Origin: Bradyrhizobium sp. AZCC 1610
Lineage (GTDB): Bacteria > Pseudomonadota > Alphaproteobacteria > Rhizobiales > Xanthobacteraceae
Assembly: GCF_036924515.1 (NCBI RefSeq)
Contig: NZ_JAZHRR010000001.1
Location: forward strand, 2,389,001 to 2,453,000
Reading direction: 5' to 3'
Length of the DNA stretch: 64,000 bases
In this document: one piece after another, positions 42,606 through 51,436 of the stretch
Layout of the letters: the number at the start of each line of letters is the position of its first letter
How positions within the stretch are numbered: position 1 is the first letter of the stretch
Made by a program: the position numbers and the translations under genes
Notes under the pieces: generated by a model
Told to the model about the DNA's origin: nothing
Databases searched by the model: none
What the model saw: the letters and a program-made list of their open reading frames with translations, nothing else

Positions 42606-44023
42606 GTCTTGCCTCCGCCCACGGCCGACTTCACCGCCTCCTCGAAGCCGAGAACCTTGCCATTGTTTTTGGCGGCGTAAGCTTCGGCGTCCTTCTTCAG
42701 CAGGAACGGCGCGATATCGCCGCCGGCGACCGCAAAGAAGGCCTGGTCGGCGAACAATTTGATGCCGCGCGCCGTGTCGAAGACGTAAGTGACGTTGATC
42801 TTCTTTCCCTTGGTTTTGAAATCCGCGTAGGCGCCGAGCGTGCAGGTGGCGCTGCTGAACGGAAGGATGCCTTCATCTTCGACCCACACTTCGCCGGACT
42901 TGCGCGGATCCGAGATAGGCTTCTTGCAGAACTTGTCGTCGCCCGAAATCTCGTAGTTCTTGGTGCTGGCGAGTTGGGCATCATAGTCCAGCTTCATATC
43001 GGCATAGGCTTTGCGGATGAAAGAGTCGTCGACCCATTTCTTCGGATCGAATTCCTTCATTCGTCCAAGGTTCTGCAGCACCTTGACATCGACTTCCGCC
43101 GCGTCGATCAGGGCTGGTTTGATGGTGGGATCGGTGGTCATGTTGCCGCTCGGACCGAGGAAGATGTAGACGACTTCCTTGCTGATGCCGGTCCATTCCG
43201 CGACTTTTTCCGCCGCCAGTTTGGGATCGGCGCGGAGCCACTGGTTGGCGGCGATGATCGCTTTCATGTAGGCGACCACGACCTCCGGATACTTCTCGGC
43301 GAAGTCGGTGCGGACCACGACGCCGTGCCAGGTCGGCAGGTTCGTCTCCACGCCGTCGAAGATCTTGCGGGCAAATCCGCGAAACGGCAGCAGTTCGGCA
43401 AACGGGACAAAGTCAGCGTGGGCGTCGATCTTCTTCTCCTGAAGATTCGTCGAACCAACTTCAGGACTTTGACTGACCAACTGGAAGAAATCCGCCGGAT
43501 AGCCCCGGTCCTGCATCGCCTTCAGCATCATGCCATGAGCGGCCGACCCAAAGGGGACGCTGACCAAGTTACCCTTGAGGTCCGCGAACTCGTAATACGG
43601 CGAGTCCTTATGGACGACGAGACCATTGCCAGAGCCGGACATGCTGTAAGCCGCGACGGCGATCAGGCGGCTTTTGCTTTCAGGGTTTTTCTCAAACGTG
43701 AAACCGTTGACGACGAGCGGATAGTCTCCCATGGCACCGAATTGCAGCTTGTTGGCCATCATACCGTTGGTGACGGGAGGACCCGAGGTGAAGTTCTGCC
43801 ATTCGAGCTCGAACTTGATTTTGGCATACTTGCCGTCCGTCGGAAGGTACTTCTCCAGGAGGCGCAGTTGGCGGATGACGATGCCGGTCGTCACGGTGTT
43901 GGTCGTGGTATCCTGGGTGCCGATGCCGATTGTGACCGTTTCGCCTCTGGCCGGCTGCGCGAGAGCCAAAGCCACGGACGCTATGGATAGCGCTATCGAG
44001 ATTGATTGGACTTGGCGGACCAT
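42602..44023 (-). CDS. ABC transporter binding protein with C-terminal NosL-like domain
   Basis: 473 residues, far longer than the usual 320-340 of this family. A signal peptide (cleavage near PARGET) leads a TauA/SsuA-type receptor domain (about residues 28-330; FGAMGDYPLVVNG, SVPFGSAAHGMMLKAM). The extra part, about 364-463, resembles NosL: paired cysteines at 366 and 394, then LFADQAFFAVAGGDIAP, KKDAEAYAAKNNGKVLGFEEA. NosL proteins bind Cu(I). The receptor may thus sense or need a metal, or bind a metal-linked ligand. Several ATGs are close; GGGGA six bases ahead favours 44023. Confidence 0.85.
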   Translation of the reverse strand: MVRQVQSISIALSIASVALALAQPARGETVTIGIGTQDTTTNTVTTGIVIRQLRLLEKYLPTDGKYAKIKFELEWQNFTSGPPVTNGMMANKLQFGAMGDYPLVVNGFTFEKNPESKSRLIAVAAYSMSGSGNGLVVHKDSPYYEFADLKGNLVSVPFGSAAHGMMLKAMQDRGYPADFFQLVSQSPEVGSTNLQEKKIDAHADFVPFAELLPFRGFARKIFDGVETNLPTWHGVVVRTDFAEKYPEVVVAYMKAIIAANQWLRADPKLAAEKVAEWTGISKEVVYIFLGPSGNMTTDPTIKPALIDAAEVDVKVLQNLGRMKEFDPKKWVDDSFIRKAYADMKLDYDAQLASTKNYEISGDDKFCKKPISDPRKSGEVWVEDEGILPFSSATCTLGAYADFKTKGKKINVTYVFDTARGIKLFADQAFFAVAGGDIAPFLLKKDAEAYAAKNNGKVLGFEEAVKSAVGGGKT

Positions 44024-44186
44024 GTTCATCCCCATTCGGTTGGAAGCACTGCACACATGATTGGTTGGGCCAGCGTTCCAGGCAAATGCGGACTTGGCAT
44101 CGGAGTAGATTAGTTGCCGTTAAAGGCCGGTTGCATGCTCGTTGGGCAGTTTTGCTCTGCAAAGCCGCTTACGTGTGCATTCAAGC

Positions 44187-44969
44187 TCAATCCGATGCCT
44201 GACCGCGCATTTCTTCCAGAATATTTGGCAGGCAGACGACGATCTGCGACCGTTTCGTCAGCACAATCCGCTTTTTTTGCATTCGCTTGAGACTGATCGT
44301 CACCCATTGCCGGGTCGCCCCTACCATGTGCGCCAGGTCGGCGTGGGTGAAAGCTGCGGCGATAACGACTCCATCGGGATCCTCGACGCCGTATAGATCC
44401 ATGAGGTGCAACAGGAGATGCGCGAGCCGCTGCGTAATCGAGCGCGTCCCCAGCATCTGGGCGAGCGCTGAATAGCATTTGCCCTTGAACGCGAGCCCCT
44501 CGATCAGCCCAATCGCGAGATTGGGAATTTCAATTGCGAGCGTTCGCAGTTCCTTCCCGGGAAGCTGCACGATGCTGCAATTGCTGGAGGCGACGCCGGA
44601 CCACTGATGAATGCCGGTGTCGAAAACCTCCGGCCCGCCCACAAAATTGCCCGCATGCCAATAAGCGAGGGTGATCTCGCGTCCGAGCGGTGAAGAATAA
44701 AATACGCGGATTCGGCCGCTTTCGATCAGGAAGATGCCGTCATGCTTCGCGCCCTGACTGAAGATAGTCTGCCCCCGACTGAGGACCTTTCGGCGCCCTT
44801 GTTTCAGGACGATCTCCCGCTCGCGTATCGTCAGCTTTTCCATCAGGGACGGCGGACCGCCCATCAATTGCTGGTTCTCGGAAAGAAGCAGGGATGAGGT
44901 TGATTTCGTCGCCGCAGCCGCGGCCGAAGGCGAGCGTCCGCTCACCACATTTCCAGCCTGCAACAACAT
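44187..44969 (-). CDS. Crp/Fnr-family transcriptional regulator
   Basis: 260 residues. A cyclic-nucleotide-binding-type beta domain (GQTIFSQGAKHDGIFLIESGRIRVFY) is followed by a winged helix (FTHADLAHMVGATRQWVTISLKRMQKK). The FNR-type N-terminal four-cysteine cluster is absent, so it is not a direct oxygen sensor of that kind. The 45-residue N-terminal extension is Ser/Ala-rich. It precedes the ABC receptor gene by 163 bases on the same strand and probably controls the transporter and the divergent redox genes. Confidence 0.85.
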   Translation of the reverse strand: MLLQAGNVVSGRSPSAAAAATKSTSSLLLSENQQLMGGPPSLMEKLTIREREIVLKQGRRKVLSRGQTIFSQGAKHDGIFLIESGRIRVFYSSPLGREITLAYWHAGNFVGGPEVFDTGIHQWSGVASSNCSIVQLPGKELRTLAIEIPNLAIGLIEGLAFKGKCYSALAQMLGTRSITQRLAHLLLHLMDLYGVEDPDGVVIAAAFTHADLAHMVGATRQWVTISLKRMQKKRIVLTKRSQIVVCLPNILEEMRGQASD

Positions 44970-45070
44970 TGCCGGTCTCCAGACCATTTAAGAACTGATC
45001 TAAAAAGCAGCAATCTTCGTGCCAGATTGATCGTTGCCGCCAAAGACGCGGACGAAAAACCCAAACAGAA

Positions 45071-45388
45071 TCAAGGCTCAGCCAATTTGGCCAAATAGCT
45101 TTTGGGGTAGATGCCCCGGTTGTGTCCGTCCGAGAACGAAATATTCAGACCGTAGCCGAGGTCAGCGACCTCCACGATGGCGATCCCAGGGAAACGTTCG
45201 GGGAAGCGTTCGTCGAAGCGCGCGCGGGTGCAATGCGCGCATTTGCAGGATAGCCGAAGCTTCTCCGCTGTAAGAGTCACCCGAGATTCGCCGTTTGCAA
45301 TCATGGATATTGAGGCGAGATCGGCGCTTATCTCGCAACTCGCTCCTTCTGCGGCAATCGGTGGTGACATCGACATCGGCAAATCCAT
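45071..45388 (-). CDS. DUF971 (GBBH-like N-terminal domain) protein
   Basis: 105 residues in total. The segment SRVTLTAEKLRLSCKCAHCTRAR to LNISFSDGHNRGIYPKSYLAKLA matches DUF971, the small zinc-binding domain also found at the N terminus of gamma-butyrobetaine hydroxylases. Here two cysteine pairs lie in CKCAHC. DUF971 proteins often accompany Fe-S or sulfur trafficking genes. The start is uncertain: 45388 or one of several Met codons up to 45304. Divergent from the YeiH-type exporter gene. Confidence 0.7.
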   Translation of the reverse strand: MDLPMSMSPPIAAEGASCEISADLASISMIANGESRVTLTAEKLRLSCKCAHCTRARFDERFPERFPGIAIVEVADLGYGLNISFSDGHNRGIYPKSYLAKLAEP

Positions 45389-45530
45389 CCTCGGACAGGC
45401 TACTTTCCGAGTGATCGCACAGATAGCAACTAATTGCCGGCGTGCGCCGAATCTCGGTTTTGGAAATTACTTGCTTGTCTCGCGTCAGTATCGCGAACAC
45501 CACTTCGCGAACATCGCGCGGGGTAGGATA

Positions 45531-46544
45531 ATGTTGCACCGGTCGGGAGGGATCATTGAACCGAGCTGGCTTTGGAGGGATATTCCGGGTATCGCCCTCT
45601 GCGCGCTTATCGCCTGCGCTGCGACCTGGATGGCGCTTCTGGCCGGGTCTGCTGTCATCTGGGGCTTGATCTTCGGCCTCGTCCTTGCCGCGATCTGGTC
45701 GCCCCCGGCACTGTTTCAAACGGGCATTTCGTTTGCTGTCAGGCAGGTGATGCGGATCGGCGTCGCGCTGCTCGGATTTCAGATTTCGCTCGCGACCTTG
45801 CAGATACTCGACATGGCCGACGTCGCCGCCCTCGCGATCAATGTGGCGATCGTCCTGGTCGCAGGTTGGCTCCTGGGCCCGATGCTCGGAATCACAAGGG
45901 AGTTGTCGTTGGTCGCGGCCGCTTCGGTCGCCATTTGCGGCGCATCGGCTGCCGCCGCCGTGGCGTGTGTAGTCATGCGTAACGATTCGGCCAATCGAGA
46001 TGTTGCCTGCACTATTGGCGCTGTCAGCATCATATCGTCCGTGGCGATGATCCTATATCCGCTCCTGGTTCACATGGCCGGACTCGGCTCGGCCGCAGGC
46101 GGCATTTTTCTCGGCGGAAGTATTCACGAAGTGGCCCACGCGGTTGCTGCCGGCTACAGCGTCAATCCCGATACCGGCGATATGGCCACGGTGACAAAGC
46201 TCCTACGTGTGGCGCTTCTCGCACCAGTGTGCATCGCTATATCCTTCATCGCAACGGGTAGCCGTGCTTCGCAAAAGCCATCTTTGCCGTTGCCGCCAGC
46301 TTTTTTGGTCGGTTTTGTTGTGGCTGCGTTACTCAATGCTTCGGGGCTTGTCCCGCGCGAACTGTCTCAGGTGACCACGCCGCTATCGCGTTTCTGCCTC
46401 GTCACGTCGATGGCGGCGATCGGATTGACGTTGCCATGGAGAAGCATCCGCGCCTTCGGCTTGAAACCCATCATGCTTCTGTTGATTCTTTCCGCGATCC
46501 TGATCGGGTTGTCGTTAACGTACGTTAAGTATCATTCGTTCTGA
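45531..46544 (+). CDS. YeiH-family putative sulfate exporter
   Basis: 337 residues with about 10 transmembrane helices. The segments VRQVMRIGVALLGFQISLATL, CGASAAAAVACVV and LGGSIHEVAHAVAAGYS are diagnostic of the YeiH/PSE (Cons_hypoth698) family, annotated as putative sulfate exporters. The start at 45531 has AGG five bases ahead. In this setting it would export sulfate or sulfite produced by the redox genes that follow; this is inference. Confidence 0.85.
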   Translation: MLHRSGGIIEPSWLWRDIPGIALCALIACAATWMALLAGSAVIWGLIFGLVLAAIWSPPALFQTGISFAVRQVMRIGVALLGFQISLATLQILDMADVAALAINVAIVLVAGWLLGPMLGITRELSLVAAASVAICGASAAAAVACVVMRNDSANRDVACTIGAVSIISSVAMILYPLLVHMAGLGSAAGGIFLGGSIHEVAHAVAAGYSVNPDTGDMATVTKLLRVALLAPVCIAISFIATGSRASQKPSLPLPPAFLVGFVVAALLNASGLVPRELSQVTTPLSRFCLVTSMAAIGLTLPWRSIRAFGLKPIMLLLILSAILIGLSLTYVKYHSF

Positions 46545-46686
46545 TGAAGCCCGCGCGAAAAATTAGAAACTAATCGACCAAGAATTGAAGTCCGTCGTTG
46601 CGAGATTTTCGCTTCTCACCCAACGTTCCATCGTCGCGCAGACATGCGCTTTTTGGCGATCGAGCGATCGAAGGAGGAGAAGGACG

Positions 46687-47460
46687 ATGAGCGCTTTTCA
46701 GAAGGAAACGGTTCTGTCGGTGAAACACTGGACCGATTCACTGTTCAGCTTTACGGCTACGCGCGATCCGGGCTTTCGCTTCCAGAATGGGCAATTCGCC
46801 ATGATCGGACTGGAGGTCGATGGACGGCCACTTGTCCGCGCCTACAGCATGGCGAGCGCCAATCATGAGGACGCCCTCGAATTCTTCAGCATTAAGGTAA
46901 GTGATGGACCGCTGACCTCGCGCCTGCAGAAGATCAAGGAGGGCGACATCATTCTCGTCGGCCGCAAGCCAACCGGCACACTCATCATCGCAAATCTCAT
47001 ACCGGGAAAGCGGCTGCTGCTGCTTTCGACCGGTACCGGCATCGCGCCGTTCGCCAGCCTCATCAAGGATCCCGATGTCTATGAGTCCTACGAGACGATC
47101 ATTCTCGCCCATGGCTGCCGCCAGGTTTCCGAATTGGCTTACGGTGAGCGCCTGGTGGAGAAGCTTCGACAGGACGAGCTGTTCGGATCGCTCCTCGCCG
47201 GCAAGCTCATCTATTATCCAACCGTGACCCGGGAGCCTTTCCGCAACCGTGGCCGCATCACCGACCTGATCGAATCAGGTCAGCTCTTCAACGACGTGCG
47301 ACTTCCCGTGCTGGACCAGGAGACCGACCGCATCATGTTGTGCGGAAGCCCCGGCATGCTGGAGGAACTCCGCGTGATGTTCACGGGGCGGGGTTTTGTC
47401 GAAGGCAATCACAGTGAGGCGGGGCACTTCGTGATCGAGAAAGCCTTCGTCGAACGATAA
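46687..47460 (+). CDS. fpr: ferredoxin-NADP reductase
   Basis: 257 residues. The FAD domain shows RAYSMAS (family RxYSxxS), the NADP domain LLSTGTGIAPFASL and ILAHGCR, and the C-terminal VEGNHSEAGHFVIEKAFVER, as in Fpr-type bacterial reductases. AGGAGGAG lies close before the ATG. Sits between the YeiH-type exporter and the AprAB-like genes; it most likely supplies or removes electrons for the ferredoxin subunit at 49398. The symbol reflects the family rather than a proven orthologue. Confidence 0.9.
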   Translation: MSAFQKETVLSVKHWTDSLFSFTATRDPGFRFQNGQFAMIGLEVDGRPLVRAYSMASANHEDALEFFSIKVSDGPLTSRLQKIKEGDIILVGRKPTGTLIIANLIPGKRLLLLSTGTGIAPFASLIKDPDVYESYETIILAHGCRQVSELAYGERLVEKLRQDELFGSLLAGKLIYYPTVTREPFRNRGRITDLIESGQLFNDVRLPVLDQETDRIMLCGSPGMLEELRVMFTGRGFVEGNHSEAGHFVIEKAFVER

Positions 47461-47514
47461 TGGTCGCGTCTGCCTCTTTGTTGTTCAAGAGCTGACTTCG
47501 ATTTCGGCAGCAGG

Positions 47515-47527
47515 CCCAAACATTGGG
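47515..47527. promoter_or_regulatory. short palindrome upstream of the AprA-like gene
   Basis: CCCAA, three bases, TTGGG, 96 bases before the AprA-like start and 54 bases after the reductase stop. A possible regulator site, for instance for the nearby Crp/Fnr protein, but it differs from canonical FNR and CRP boxes and is short enough to be chance. Confidence 0.3.
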
Positions 47528-47622
47528 TTTCTCTCTCCGGCGACAACTAATTGCTATCGTCGAGGGGCCAACCGAACAAATCTAGCGCTAAGACGGCGAA
47601 AACGCCGAACCAGGAGCGAGTG

Positions 47623-49365
47623 ATGGCAATGGATGAGATCGTCGACGGGCTTTCGGAAGTTTCCTGCGATGTGCTCGTTATCGGCGGCGGTACGGCCGGG
47701 CCGATGGCTGCACTCAAGGCCAAGCTGAAAAATCCCAAAGCGAATGTCGTTCTGCTCGAAAAGGCGAACGTCAAGCGGTCGGGCGCTATCTCGATGGGGA
47801 TGGATGGGTTGAACAACGCCGTCATTCCCGGTTACGCAACGCCGGAGCAATACACCAAGGAAATAACCATCGCGAACGACGGCATTGTCGATCAGAAGGC
47901 GGTCTACAAGTACGCCCAGAATTGCTACAAGATCATCGAGGAGCTCGACAGCTTCGGCATCCGTTTTCTGAAGAACGAGAACGGCGATTACGCGGTCAAG
48001 AAGGTGCACCACATCGGCACCTATGTGCTGCCGATGCCGAACGGCGAGACGGTGAAGAAGGCGATCTACCGGCAGCTCCGGCGCGCGAGAATCCTGATCT
48101 CGAACCGGTATATGGCGACGCGCCTGCTGACGTCGAGCGACGGGCGCGTGGCAGGGGCCATCAGCGTCAACACCCGCACGGCGGAAATCCTGGTCATCAA
48201 GGCCAAGGCCGTCATACTCTGCATGGGTGCCGCAGGGCGCCTAGGCCTTCCGACCTCCGGCTACATGTTCGGAACATACGAGAATGCCGCCAATTCAGGC
48301 GACGGCTACGCGATGGCCTATCATGCCGGCGCGGCACTCGCGAACCTCGAATGCTTCCAGATCAATCCGCTGATCAAGGATTACAACGGACCGGCCTGCG
48401 CCTATGTCGCTGGTCCCTTCGGTGCGTTCACCGCCAACAACGAAGGATCGCGCTTCATCGAATGCGATTATTGGTCGGGCCAGATGATGCTGGAATTCTA
48501 CAACGAATTGCTGTCCGGCAAGGGACCGGTGTTCCTTCAGCTCTCGCATCTTCACGAGAAGACGATCGAGGAAATCGAGTCCACGCTCCACAAGGTCGAG
48601 CGCCCGACACGCGGGCTGTTCCAGAAGGGACGGGGTACCGACTACCGGACAGAATCGATTGAGATGCACATTTCCGAGATCGGGTTCTGTTCAGGACATA
48701 GCGCGTCCGGTGTGTTCGTCGATGATTTTGCGCGCACGACCGTGCCCGGCCTCTATGCCGCCGGCGATATGGCCAGCGTGCCTCACAACTACATGCTCGG
48801 CGCTTTTACCAACGGCTCGGTCGCGGGCACCGACGCGATGGAATTCGCGGACAATCACGACTTCGCCACGTTCGATGCCGCTGACGTGGCCAAGGAGCGC
48901 GACCGTGTGATGGCGCCGACCAAGCGGGAAGACGGCATCCCGCCGAACCAGATCGAATACAAGGCCCGTCGCCTCGTGAATGATTATCTGCAGCCGCCGA
49001 AGGTCACGCGCAAGTTCGAACTCGGTCAGCGCCGGTTGGCGGAGGTTCGTGAGGATATGGAGCAGCAGATGATCGCGCGCAACTCGCACGAACTGCTGCG
49101 CGCGCTCGAGACCCAGTCGATACTGGATTGTGCCGACATGGCCGCCCACGCCACGCTCTACCGCGAGGAAAGCCGCTGGGGCCTCTATCACCTTCGTACC
49201 GATTTCCCGGAGAAGGACAACGAGAACTGGTTCTGCCACACGCTTCTCAGCAAGAAGGACGGCAGGATGACCAGCGAGAAGCGGGATGTGGAGCCATACG
49301 TCGTGCCGATCGCCGACGAAGAGAAGGATCTCTACGACAAGCAGCGCATCCGCGCCAGCGCGTAA
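47623..49365 (+). CDS. adenylylsulfate-reductase-like flavoprotein (AprA-like / FRD-SDH superfamily)
   Basis: 580 residues. N-terminal FAD fold CDVLVIGGGTAGPMAALKA, then KANVKRSGAISMGMDGLNN as in AprA, substrate-site region LECFQINPLIKDYNGPAC, second FAD contact GLYAAGDMASVPHNYMLGA, and a helical C-terminal part. It is slightly shorter than typical AprA. Paired directly with a two-cluster ferredoxin, as AprA is with AprB. AGGAG six bases before fixes the ATG. Known AprAB interconverts APS and sulfite; here no Sat or Qmo genes are present, so a different sulfur or organosulfur substrate is possible. Confidence 0.8.
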   Translation: MAMDEIVDGLSEVSCDVLVIGGGTAGPMAALKAKLKNPKANVVLLEKANVKRSGAISMGMDGLNNAVIPGYATPEQYTKEITIANDGIVDQKAVYKYAQNCYKIIEELDSFGIRFLKNENGDYAVKKVHHIGTYVLPMPNGETVKKAIYRQLRRARILISNRYMATRLLTSSDGRVAGAISVNTRTAEILVIKAKAVILCMGAAGRLGLPTSGYMFGTYENAANSGDGYAMAYHAGAALANLECFQINPLIKDYNGPACAYVAGPFGAFTANNEGSRFIECDYWSGQMMLEFYNELLSGKGPVFLQLSHLHEKTIEEIESTLHKVERPTRGLFQKGRGTDYRTESIEMHISEIGFCSGHSASGVFVDDFARTTVPGLYAAGDMASVPHNYMLGAFTNGSVAGTDAMEFADNHDFATFDAADVAKERDRVMAPTKREDGIPPNQIEYKARRLVNDYLQPPKVTRKFELGQRRLAEVREDMEQQMIARNSHELLRALETQSILDCADMAAHATLYREESRWGLYHLRTDFPEKDNENWFCHTLLSKKDGRMTSEKRDVEPYVVPIADEEKDLYDKQRIRASA

Positions 49366-49397
49366 CGGCCCTGCAACGAAGCAACAGGAGATTATCA

Positions 49398-49631
49398 ATG
49401 CCTCTCGCCAGTTATCAGACCTCCGTGCCGGTCGTCGTCGACAATGCCAAGTGTATCGCGGACAAGGGGTGCACTGTCTGTGTCGACGTTTGTCCTCTCG
49501 ACGTTCTTCGCATCAGTGACATGACCGGGAAGGCCTACATGGCCTACGACGAGTGCTGGTATTGCATGCCTTGCGAGGCCGATTGCCCGACCGGCGCCGT
49601 TACCGTCAACATTCCCTATCTCCTGAGGTAA
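49398..49631 (+). CDS. two-[4Fe-4S] ferredoxin, AprB-like subunit
   Basis: 77 residues with eight cysteines in two cluster motifs: C19, C25, C28, C32 (CIADKGCTVCVDVCP) and C53, C56, C59, C63 (CWYCMPCEADCP). The five-residue gap after C19 matches AprB-type ferredoxins better than standard 2[4Fe-4S] ferredoxins. It starts 32 bases after the flavoprotein gene and is three bases from the HEAT gene, so the three form one unit. It relays electrons to or from the flavoprotein. Confidence 0.88.
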   Translation: MPLASYQTSVPVVVDNAKCIADKGCTVCVDVCPLDVLRISDMTGKAYMAYDECWYCMPCEADCPTGAVTVNIPYLLR

Positions 49632-49633
49632 TC

Positions 49634-50611
49634 ATGTCGGGCCCTTTCGAATCCTATGACGATCTCAAGGACGCCGATGAACGGCTCGGGGCGGCCGATC
49701 CGGGCGAGCGCCGCGTCGCGATCATTGCGCTTGGCCATTCCGGGGATCCCGCAGCCGTCGGACATCTGAGCGGCATGGTCGCGGACCCCGACGCCGGGGT
49801 GCGTCAGCAGGTGGCGATGGCACTCGGGGAGTTCGACGGTCCGGAGTCGGCAGCGGCCCTGGCGAAACTGCTTGTCGATCCCGAGCCGGCGGTCGCTTCA
49901 GCTGCGGCTGACAGCATGGCCGAATTCAAGGATCCGGCATGTGCTGACGCGATTCTTCCCCTGGTCAAGCACGGGCACGCGTTTGTCCGCATGGGCGCTC
50001 TCCGTGCGTTGAAGGAACTACGGCGCAAGGACACGCTCAAGCCGGCGCTGGAGGCGCTCAGGGACAGCGATGCCGCGGTCCGCGTACAGGCAATCGGCGT
50101 GATCGGCTTTCTGAAGCTTGAGGAGTCAATACCTGCACTCACTGCATCCACTGGCGATCCGGATGCCCATGTCAGGCGGGCGGCGGTTAGCGCGCTGGCG
50201 TTTTCGCAGATGAAGCCTGCGGCCGAATCGATCACGCGTACGCTTGGTGATGAAGACTGGATGGTCCGCGAGATGGCGGCGGAGACGTTGGGCCAGAACG
50301 CCAATGGCATGGTCGCGGCGGATCAATTGATTGCCGCGTTGACGGACGATTTCTGGCAGGTGCGACTCAAGGCGATCAGAAGCCTCGGCAAGATGAAAAT
50401 CGACCGGGCGGTCATTCCGATCGGCAAGTGCATCACTCACGAGCAGGCAAATCTGCGCAAGGAAGCTGCGGCGGCGTTGGGCGAGATTGCCGATCCAGCC
50501 GCCGAAGCGTTTCTCGTCCTTGTCGCCAATGATTCGGATCCCGAAGTCAGAAAAAACGCGCGCTGGGCGCTCCAGCAGATCGTTGCCAGGAAGGCGAAGA
50601 CGAGTTCTTAG
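49634..50611 (+). CDS. HEAT-repeat protein
   Basis: 325 residues made almost wholly of about nine HEAT/PBS-lyase-type repeats of 31 residues, each with the pattern DPxxxVRxxAxxALGxL (GDPAAVGHLSGMVADPDAGVRQQVAMALGEF is one, given here as positions 37-67). No signal peptide. Such solenoids act as scaffolds or as chaperones for cofactor-bearing proteins. Immediate coupling to the AprAB-like genes suggests assembly or partner binding for that complex. Confidence 0.88.
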   Translation: MSGPFESYDDLKDADERLGAADPGERRVAIIALGHSGDPAAVGHLSGMVADPDAGVRQQVAMALGEFDGPESAAALAKLLVDPEPAVASAAADSMAEFKDPACADAILPLVKHGHAFVRMGALRALKELRRKDTLKPALEALRDSDAAVRVQAIGVIGFLKLEESIPALTASTGDPDAHVRRAAVSALAFSQMKPAAESITRTLGDEDWMVREMAAETLGQNANGMVAADQLIAALTDDFWQVRLKAIRSLGKMKIDRAVIPIGKCITHEQANLRKEAAAALGEIADPAAEAFLVLVANDSDPEVRKNARWALQQIVARKAKTSS

Positions 50612-50674
50612 CGCCCTGAACTGCGGGATAACCTGGGTACCCAGTAAGCGTGGCGAGATAGTTAGGAGCCTCAG

Positions 50675-50755
50675 ATGACGTATGTCGTCACCGAAGCCTG
50701 CATCAAGTGCAAATACACCGACTGCGTTGAGGTGTGCCCCGTCGATTGCTTCTAA
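50675..50755 (+). pseudogene. truncated 7Fe ferredoxin gene (FdxA type)
   Basis: Translation MTYVVTEACIKCKYTDCVEV then CPVDCF matches the start of FdxA ferredoxins, including the [3Fe-4S] cysteines. A stop follows at codon 27 where about 80 further residues are expected. TAGGAG precedes the ATG at normal distance, so the promoter-proximal part is intact and the rest has been lost. It marks a breakpoint right after the AprAB-HEAT genes. Confidence 0.85.
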
Positions 50756-51436
50756 ATCCTGCTCCCTAATGGCTGGTTATCACGGCTCACTACTTCCAGG
50801 CTATGCGCAGAGTGATCCGTCTCTCGTTGAAGGTGAAGTAAAACGCCTAAGGAAATGGCTTCGCGAGATTCGGGTGTTACTGGAGCAACGTTCTTGAACT
50901 TGGCATTCAGCACGAATGAGCGTCAGGTCCGTGGGGGAGGCCTTTTGGCGTCTTTCCGCAAAGGCATCCAGTAGCGCGAATACCGGGCGAACTATCCTCT
51001 TCGGCAATTCGTTGCAGTGACATACGCCTTGGTGCGGCTTCAGAACTACAAAGAGATATTGCTGCTTCCAGACGTTGCGAGCGTGTATCGGTTCTCCTCA
51101 GAGAAACGTCATCTTCTATGTCGGCGCGGCAATATGCGTTCTGCTATGCTTGGCGCAGACGACCAAAGCTAAGGTGACCGGACTAGTCGGCATTGAGCTG
51201 GTATATATGCGCTGCCATGCGCCGACGATCAGGCGTCCGCCTCGGCAGGGTAGTAGGAACGCTGCACTTCATTCCTTAGCGCAAGCTGGTCGGCGAGGCC
51301 GCGAATCTTCAATGCTTGCGATTATTTCGGAATCGAGAACGGCCTTTGAAAGCATTCCGGGAGTCCGAAGACTCTTCCAAGCTGAATACGAGAGTTCGAT
51401 TCCTTGCCCGTTCCGCCCCATCATTTCTGCGCCAAC
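50756..51436. other. non-coding, probably decayed DNA
   Basis: Nearly 700 bases after the FdxA truncation with no supported gene. A fragment near 50770-50897 gives DPSLVEGEVKRLRKWLREIR, protein-like but without a start or family. I read the stretch as remnant DNA following a deletion or insertion. Confidence 0.4.

Noticed and set aside
42557..43990. A 477-codon plus-strand frame opposite the NosL-fused receptor
   Set aside because: The receptor on the minus strand has a signal peptide, family motifs and four-base overlap with the permease. The plus frame lacks all of these.
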